Below are positions 1-4,505 of a stretch of 6,610 nt of DNA, piece by piece. The notes beneath the pieces were generated by a model, which saw only the letters and a list, made by a program, of their open reading frames with translations, had not been told where the DNA came from and ran no database searches. The stretch spans positions 1 through 6,610 of the forward strand of contig CAIXUF010000659.1 in the NCBI GenBank assembly GCA_903922535.1, given 5' to 3'. The position numbers and the translations under genes were made by a program. Origin of the DNA: Candidatus Hydrogenedentota bacterium (GTDB lineage: Bacteria; Hydrogenedentota; Hydrogenedentia; Hydrogenedentiales; CAITNO01). Numbering within the stretch: position 1 is the stretch's first letter; each line of letters begins with the position of its first letter.

Positions 1-2292
1 CGCGACAAAGGGATTTACTGCCTTGATGACCCCGGCGCCGGTGGTCCAGCGGCTGCCCACGCCCGCAGCCAGGGACATGACCGCCACTCGTCCCTCCCGC
101 AGCGACGTTTCACCTATGCGCAACCGAGTCTTGTCACCCGTCATTTTAATAACGTCGGTGTCACGCACATTCTCGATTTCGGTGTCCACTGGGAGACGGT
201 TGTGGGCAAGGCCAATCCGGCCGTGCTGCAGATCTGCGCGGATGTGTTCGTGCTGAATCTCGTCAAAGCCGTTTGCCGCCTTGATCTGGGCTGCCTGGGC
301 ATCCCACTCCAGGCGCTCGTTCTGCATGGCAGGATCGGAGACGCAGAAGAGATTGCTCACCAGGGTGCGGAGCATGCGGTAGGTATCTTCGGGCCTGTCA
401 CAACGGGCGGTAAAGTGGTCCAACTCAACGCGACGCAGGTGTGACAGGGTGGCCGCACTGCTTCGCACCAGTTCCGGAATCTGGAGCCCGTAGTAGGCGG
501 AAGGCATGACGGCCGCGTCGTCGTACAGCATTCGGGCCGCCGTGCCGGTGGGGTTCACATCGAAGTTGTACACGACCGGTTCCATGGCGAAGGCGAGGGC
601 ATCGTCCAGTTGCCCCTTGGTCGCGGCCATCGTGTGCAGAATAAGATCCCGGAATTCATCGTGCCGTTCCGGCGCGACGAACATGGCCATGCCGCCGCCG
701 GACATCCCCCCAAGCATGAGAAAGCCCCAGAAGTCATCCCCCAGGAGTTCCTTCGCCCGCCGGATGATCGACTCGGTGAACTGGTTGGTCACCCAGGGGA
801 TGATGGTCTTAAGGGGGCCGTTCCAGTTCTTTGTGGTGCTGGCCGCCAATGTGCGAACGTCGCCGGTCCTCAGCGCTTCGCGAATGTTGTCGAAGATCGC
901 GCCGGTGGCAAGGCGTGCCTCCCATTCGGCCTGACTTCGCAGGAGGTATTTCTCCGTGACCATTTCCAGGATCGGCCCGACGTTTTGCGCCATGCCGCAA
1001 TGGATGAGCACGAGCGAACGGGCAATCCGTTCCGCCATTTCAGGATGAAGGTTTTCCCCTGCGAGAATGGTGTGTCGCGGCAGCAGGCAGCCGCGGCTGA
1101 TGCCGTATTCGGGGTCACCTTCGGCGGCCACGGCACCCTGGATTATTTTGAAGCCCGGCCAGGTTCCGCCCGAGTCCTGCCATCCGCCACCCGAACCGCC
1201 AAGCCATTCGCCCAGAATGGCCCGCGAAACAATCAGGCGGCGCTCTTCCTCGCAGAGACCGCCTTCCAAAGTGGCAGTCTGGCCAGTGGCCCGCATGAGC
1301 GAGCTGATGATCGAAACGAGAAGGTTGGTGGACACCGCCAGACGCGAGCCTTTGGGAATGTCGTTGACCTTGGTGACTACTTCGACGCCCATGCCGGGTC
1401 CAACGACCTTCGCTAGGATTTGCGCAATGCTCTGGCTTGTCCCCTCAAAGGAGGGCGGGATGAGACCGGAAGCGATGACGCCCGCCTTCAGCAGGCTGAG
1501 ATAGTCATTGCCGAAGTTAAACAGATCGCGCAGCTCCGTCACGTTCTTGGTGGCTTGCAGATCTATGCTGGTCAGCCGCAGCACCGGTTCCGGAATGACC
1601 CGGACATAGGTTTCGATGGGTGGCTGCGCGTGGTCGTCGCGCCCATAGACGCCCAAGTTAACGGAAATGTTGAGCACACGGGCGCATTCGGGAAAGTCCA
1701 TGCCGAGAAAGAATATGTCGGACCATCCACTATGGCTGAGATCGAGACGCACCGGAGTGGATTCGCTGAGAATGGGGTACAGAAGGGTGCCGTCCCTGCG
1801 CTGGAGCAGTTCGCGGCGCATGCGCACAGGGTGGTCGTCGGCGTGGCCCACGCGAAACATCCACTGGTTGCCCCGGCTTGCGCGCACACTGCGGCGCACC
1901 TGGTCGCTCAGGGTTTGGAACGCCAGCAGGTGGTAGCTCTGCGCCAGCGCGCTGAACAGGGCCGCATTGGGCCCGCCTTTGTCCATCGCGGCGGAGAAGC
2001 AGTTGATGGCCTCCTCAAAACGCCGGGAAAGCAGCGCGTGGAATCCCTCGTGGGGAATGGCCCCGATTTCCGGGAAAGCAGGCGATTCCTGGAGGATGAA
2101 GCGGTGGGCGGCATAGAGGAACAGGGTCGCGCGCACACGCTCGTACAAATTGTCCGCACTCCTGCGGAACTGATCCAGTTCGGCGCAGGCCTGCAACAAT
2201 TCCGGCGCGGAATACTGTTCACAGAGCACGCGGAACGGACGGTTCCGCAGGGCGCCATTCTGGCTGACGATGGTTTCTATGAACGGATTCAT
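1..2292 (-). CDS. GHMP kinase (fucokinase-type) fused to a sugar nucleotidyltransferase, C-terminus cut by the window
   Basis: The frame is open from an ATG at 2292 to base 1: 764 codons without a stop. The ATG is one base after the stop of the upstream gene, and GGTGGA lies 5 bases before it, so translation is probably coupled. Residues 1-140 are helical, with a TPR-like pair of helices near 87-122. Residues about 178-545 resemble GHMP kinases of the L-fucokinase/heptose-kinase group: RLDLSHSGWSD (182-192), PKGSRLAVST (313-322, an altered form of the usual PxGxGLGxSS), GGSGGGWQDSGG (365-376) and LGGMSGGGMAMF (527-538). At 735-764 a second fold begins with VMSLAAGVGSRW and GAGVIKAVNP (K757). 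This looks like the nucleotide-binding loop and catalytic lysine of a UDPGP/NTP-transferase. By analogy with bifunctional Fkp, with the domain order reversed, it may make a sugar-1-phosphate and then an NDP-sugar in the cytoplasm. The substrate is unknown. The kinase assignment is fairly sure; the fusion is inferred from about 30 residues. Confidence 0.8.
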   Translation of the reverse strand, partial: MNPFIETIVSQNGALRNRPFRVLCEQYSAPELLQACAELDQFRRSADNLYERVRATLFLYAAHRFILQESPAFPEIGAIPHEGFHALLSRRFEEAINCFSAAMDKGGPNAALFSALAQSYHLLAFQTLSDQVRRSVRASRGNQWMFRVGHADDHPVRMRRELLQRRDGTLLYPILSESTPVRLDLSHSGWSDIFFLGMDFPECARVLNISVNLGVYGRDDHAQPPIETYVRVIPEPVLRLTSIDLQATKNVTELRDLFNFGNDYLSLLKAGVIASGLIPPSFEGTSQSIAQILAKVVGPGMGVEVVTKVNDIPKGSRLAVSTNLLVSIISSLMRATGQTATLEGGLCEEERRLIVSRAILGEWLGGSGGGWQDSGGTWPGFKIIQGAVAAEGDPEYGISRGCLLPRHTILAGENLHPEMAERIARSLVLIHCGMAQNVGPILEMVTEKYLLRSQAEWEARLATGAIFDNIREALRTGDVRTLAASTTKNWNGPLKTIIPWVTNQFTESIIRRAKELLGDDFWGFLMLGGMSGGGMAMFVAPERHDEFRDLILHTMAATKGQLDDALAFAMEPVVYNFDVNPTGTAARMLYDDAAVMPSAYYGLQIPELVRSSAATLSHLRRVELDHFTARCDRPEDTYRMLRTLVSNLFCVSDPAMQNERLEWDAQAAQIKAANGFDEIQHEHIRADLQHGRIGLAHNRLPVDTEIENVRDTDVIKMTGDKTRLRIGETSLREGRVAVMSLAAGVGSRWTTGAGVIKAVNPFVA

Positions 2293-2293
2293 G

Positions 2294-3274
2294 CTATTCC
2301 ACCGTGTCCGAAATGGCCGGCCGGTTGGCCTCGGCAATCTGCTCGATGATGGTTCGGAGCACTGCATCCCGGTCGCTGCCGGCCATGCCGAGCGCCAACT
2401 GTGTCTGCATGAGCCCAAACTTGGTGCTGATGTCATAACGGGAACCGGCGACCTCAATGGCTAGGCATTTCTCGCGGTTGACCAGTTCCTGGAGCGCCGG
2501 CGTCAACTGCACTTCGCCGGCGTTGACGGAATGCGCGTCACTCTTTTCGATGGCCGCGCCAAGAATGTCGAAAATGCGGTGCGGCAGGACATGCATGCCG
2601 AAAAAGCACAGGTAGTAGGCGTTGCGCAGGCCCGGTGTTTGGAGAAGCGTTTCGGCCATGCTGACCGAGGGTTTTTCGATGATGCGCTCAATCTGGTACA
2701 CACCGGGAACGTCCGGTATGCGCTTGCCGCTCACCGTCCCGTAATACCCCACGAGATGCTCCCGAGTGGCCTGGACGGCGGACACCGCGCTGTCTTCCTG
2801 CTCGGCAAGGCTGATGACTTGCTCCGCGCAGCGTTTGTTCCTGAGTGCCGATATGTACAGATGGTCATCCAGCAGAAGCAGAAAGGACTCGCCGCCCACA
2901 AAGTCGCGCGCGCAATAGACGGCGTGCCCGTAACCCAGCGGCTCTTTCTGCACGGCGAAACAGAGCCTGCGAACCATATTGTCAAGCTTTGCCGCCTGCT
3001 GCTGGGCCCATTCTGCCCCCTGGCAGGCGTGGAGCAGGTTTTCCTGCAGCAGCCGGAGCTGATTGAGGTACTGCTGCTCGTCGCCGGGGGCGCAGACAAT
3101 GCAGATTTCCTCAATGCCGCTCTCAATGGCCTCCTCGGCGATGATTTGCATCATCGGTTTGGCGAGCCCGTCGCGGTCCACCAAGGGCAGCATGGCTTTC
3201 TGAACGGTGTCCGCAACGGGATAGAGCCGGGCTCCCCTGCCCGCCGCAGTGATGACTGCCTTGCGAATCTTCAC
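2294..3274 (-). CDS. GalU-like UTP-glucose-1-phosphate uridylyltransferase family protein
   Basis: This is a 326-residue cytoplasmic nucleotidyltransferase, close to the usual 290-330 residues of GalU. The family joins a sugar-1-phosphate with UTP (or dTTP) to give an NDP-sugar and pyrophosphate. Visible motifs are the N-terminal loop KAVITAAGRGARLYP (5-19), the lysine-containing QKAMLPLVD (25-33), GYGHAVYCA (114-122), the metal-binding LLLDDHLY (133-140), IIEKPS (198-203), AGEVQLTPAL (252-261, like GDEIQLTDAI of E. coli GalU) and SRYDISTKFGLMQT (278-291). The loop has G-R-G-A-R where GalU has G-L-G-T-R, and DIS replaces the common DIG, so it is a divergent member and its sugar may not be glucose. 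The start is GTG; AAAGGA sits 7 bases upstream and the alternative starts lack such a site. It is the first gene of an operon with the kinase-transferase gene, which begins one base after its stop. Confidence 0.88.
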   Translation of the reverse strand: MKIRKAVITAAGRGARLYPVADTVQKAMLPLVDRDGLAKPMMQIIAEEAIESGIEEICIVCAPGDEQQYLNQLRLLQENLLHACQGAEWAQQQAAKLDNMVRRLCFAVQKEPLGYGHAVYCARDFVGGESFLLLLDDHLYISALRNKRCAEQVISLAEQEDSAVSAVQATREHLVGYYGTVSGKRIPDVPGVYQIERIIEKPSVSMAETLLQTPGLRNAYYLCFFGMHVLPHRIFDILGAAIEKSDAHSVNAGEVQLTPALQELVNREKCLAIEVAGSRYDISTKFGLMQTQLALGMAGSDRDAVLRTIIEQIAEANRPAISDTVE

Positions 3275-3281
3275 GCTTTGA

Positions 3282-3287
3282 TCCTTT
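3282..3287 (-). promoter_or_regulatory. Ribosome binding site of the GalU-like gene
   Basis: The minus strand reads AAAGGA seven bases before the GTG at 3274. This supports GTG as the start, at the point where the GalU-type beta strand KAVITAAG begins. Confidence 0.7.
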
Positions 3288-3301
3288 CCGCCTGAGTGTC
3301 A

Positions 3302-3327
3302 CCGGATGTAAGCGTATCCGGAACGCT
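3302..3327. promoter_or_regulatory. Two overlapping inverted repeats upstream of the nucleotide-sugar operon
   Basis: CCGGAT (3302-3307) and ATCCGG (3316-3321) form a perfect 6-base inverted repeat around 8 bases. AGCGT (3311-3315) and ACGCT (3323-3327) form a second one that overlaps it. They lie 28-53 bases before the GalU-like start, so they would fall in the promoter or 5' leader of the minus-strand operon. They could be an operator or two mutually exclusive RNA hairpins. No regulator is encoded in the window, so the role is inferred. Confidence 0.35.
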
Positions 3328-3366
3328 CCCAGCAGGTTACCATTGCGCGGCCCCCTGAGTCCACGT

Positions 3367-3384
3367 CGCGCATTCGAAAGCGCG
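3367..3384. promoter_or_regulatory. Near-perfect 18-base palindrome, candidate operator between divergent genes
   Basis: The sequence CGCGCATTCGAAAGCGCG reads the same on both strands except at one symmetric A/A position. It lies 93 bases from the minus-strand start and about 80 bases upstream of the -10 candidate of the plus-strand methyltransferase. It could bind a dimeric regulator acting on both directions, but GC-rich DNA produces such symmetries by chance. Confidence 0.35.
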
Positions 3385-3398
3385 TCCTGTGGTCGCGT

Positions 3399-3423
3399 GG
3401 TCCTTGGCAAAGCCGAAGGGACC
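3399..3423. repeat. Imperfect hairpin in the divergent intergenic region
   Basis: GGTCCTT pairs with AGGGACC (one T-G wobble) and GGC pairs with GCC around an AAA loop, with a two-base GA bulge. The hairpin is not followed by a T-run on either strand, so it is not a convincing intrinsic terminator. It lies upstream of the plus-strand promoter candidate, so it is more likely a DNA-level dyad than a leader structure of that transcript. Confidence 0.3.
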
Positions 3424-3463
3424 AAAACGCAGGAGGTTGGCGTGAACTGCGGATGTCCTGACG

Positions 3464-3472
3464 TGATAGAAT
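3464..3472 (+). promoter_or_regulatory. Extended -10 promoter candidate for the methyltransferase
   Basis: TGATAGAAT has TG one base before TAGAAT, which matches TATAAT at five of six positions. The nearest -35-like hexamer, TTGGCG at 3437-3442, is 24 bases away, too far for normal spacing. If used, this would be an extended -10 promoter starting near 3479, with a leader of about 37 bases before the ATG at 3516. Confidence 0.4.
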
Positions 3473-3503
3473 GCCGCACGCGGAATTTCTTTGGACCCCG
3501 AAA

Positions 3504-3508
3504 AGGAG
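3504..3508 (+). promoter_or_regulatory. Ribosome binding site that fixes the methyltransferase start
   Basis: AGGAG, within AAAAGGAGAA, ends 7 bases before the ATG at 3516. The upstream in-frame ATG at 3471 has no such site and overlaps the -10 candidate, so 3516 is preferred. Confidence 0.8.
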
Positions 3509-3515
3509 AACAGTC

Positions 3516-4505
3516 ATGCGAGTCTGGAATTCGGAAACACTGCTGGGCCTGTCGCGGGATTTCATGGAGGCACGCATTCTGCTTACCGGTGCTGAACTGG
3601 GGGTATTTGCCCTTTTGGCTGAGTCGCCCAACACCCTTGCAGACGTCTGCGCGTCGCTGAACACATCGGTGCGGGGAACGGGCATACTGCTGGACGCGAT
3701 GAGCGCTTTGGGGCTTCTCTCGAAGGACGGAGATCTTTACTGCTGTCCCAAGGACATCGCCGAGTTACTGTCGGCCAATTCGCCGAAATCGGTTCTGCCC
3801 ATGGTGAAACACGCTGCAACGCTCTGGCCGCGCTGGTCCGAACTGACCCGAATTGTGCAGGAGGGCATCGCAGAACGTCCCGGCGTGGTGTTTGAGGACC
3901 CGGCGGAACTGGAGGCCTTCATCGGCGCGATGCACGTGGTGGGGGCCTATGCGGCGCGGTCCATCGCCGAGGTGGCCCGGGCCGGCCAGGCGCTCCGGCT
4001 GCTTGACGTCGGCGGCGCCACCGGGACCTATGCCGAGGCCTTTCTGACGAAGTACAAGGCCATGCGGGCTACCGTGTTCGACCGGCCGGAGGTTATTGCA
4101 CTCGCGCGAAAGCGTCTGGAAAAGACCGAATTGATGCCGCGCATCAGCCTTGCCGCGGGCGACTTTTACAAGGACCCCCTGCCGTCCGGGCATGACTTGG
4201 CGCTCCTGTCCGCCATCATTCACCAGAACAGCCCGGAGCAGAATGTGGACCTCTACCGGAAAGTCTACGACGCGCTGCTTCCTGGCGGTCGAATTCTGAT
4301 CCGCGACCACGTCCTGTCGCCGGATCGGACGGAACCGGAGGGTGGCGCCATCTTCGCGGTGAATATGCTTGTTGCCACCACCGGTGGCAACTGCTACACC
4401 TTTGACGAGATACGGGAGTCACTCACAGCGGCGGGCTTTGAAGACGTGTGCCAGATTCAGTCGGGGGACCGGATGAACGCGCTGGTGGAGGCCTTCAAAC
4501 GCTGA
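3516..4505 (+). CDS. SAM-dependent O-methyltransferase with winged-helix dimerisation domain
   Basis: The product has 329 residues, typical of bacterial Methyltransf_2-type small-molecule O-methyltransferases, which move a methyl group from S-adenosylmethionine to a hydroxyl of a small substrate in the cytoplasm. Residues 8-85 look like the helical and winged-helix dimerisation part (ELGVFALL, TLADVCASLN, LLDAMSALGLLSKDGDLYCC). The Rossmann SAM domain follows: LLDVGGATG (162-170), the acidic end of strand 2 at VFDRPEVI (187-194), GDFYKDPLP (215-223), LLSAIIHQN (230-238, H236 at the usual catalytic-histidine position) and LLPGGRILIRD (254-264). The C-terminus TFDEIRESLTAAGFEDV (295-311) is typical of the family. 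The gene runs divergently from the nucleotide-sugar operon and has its own promoter candidate. A sugar-linked substrate is possible but unproven. Its last 87 bases overlap tail-to-tail with the open frame of the minus-strand phage-type gene. Confidence 0.88.
   Translation: MRVWNSETLLGLSRDFMEARILLTGAELGVFALLAESPNTLADVCASLNTSVRGTGILLDAMSALGLLSKDGDLYCCPKDIAELLSANSPKSVLPMVKHAATLWPRWSELTRIVQEGIAERPGVVFEDPAELEAFIGAMHVVGAYAARSIAEVARAGQALRLLDVGGATGTYAEAFLTKYKAMRATVFDRPEVIALARKRLEKTELMPRISLAAGDFYKDPLPSGHDLALLSAIIHQNSPEQNVDLYRKVYDALLPGGRILIRDHVLSPDRTEPEGGAIFAVNMLVATTGGNCYTFDEIRESLTAAGFEDVCQIQSGDRMNALVEAFKR

Noticed and set aside
610..2349. Two long plus-strand open frames (610-1416 and 1420-2349)
   Set aside because: They lie codon-on-codon opposite the minus-strand kinase gene, which shows family motifs and coupling to its neighbour. 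Their proteins show no recognisable motifs; the open frame follows from GC-rich codon bias.
3471..3515. The upstream ATG at 3471 as methyltransferase start
   Set aside because: It overlaps the -10 candidate and lacks a ribosome binding site, whereas the ATG at 3516 has AAGGAG at ideal spacing and starts near the conserved domain.
3123..3685. Minus-strand open frames across the divergent intergenic region
   Set aside because: They overlap real genes on both sides, have no motifs and would leave no promoter space for the GalU-like gene.
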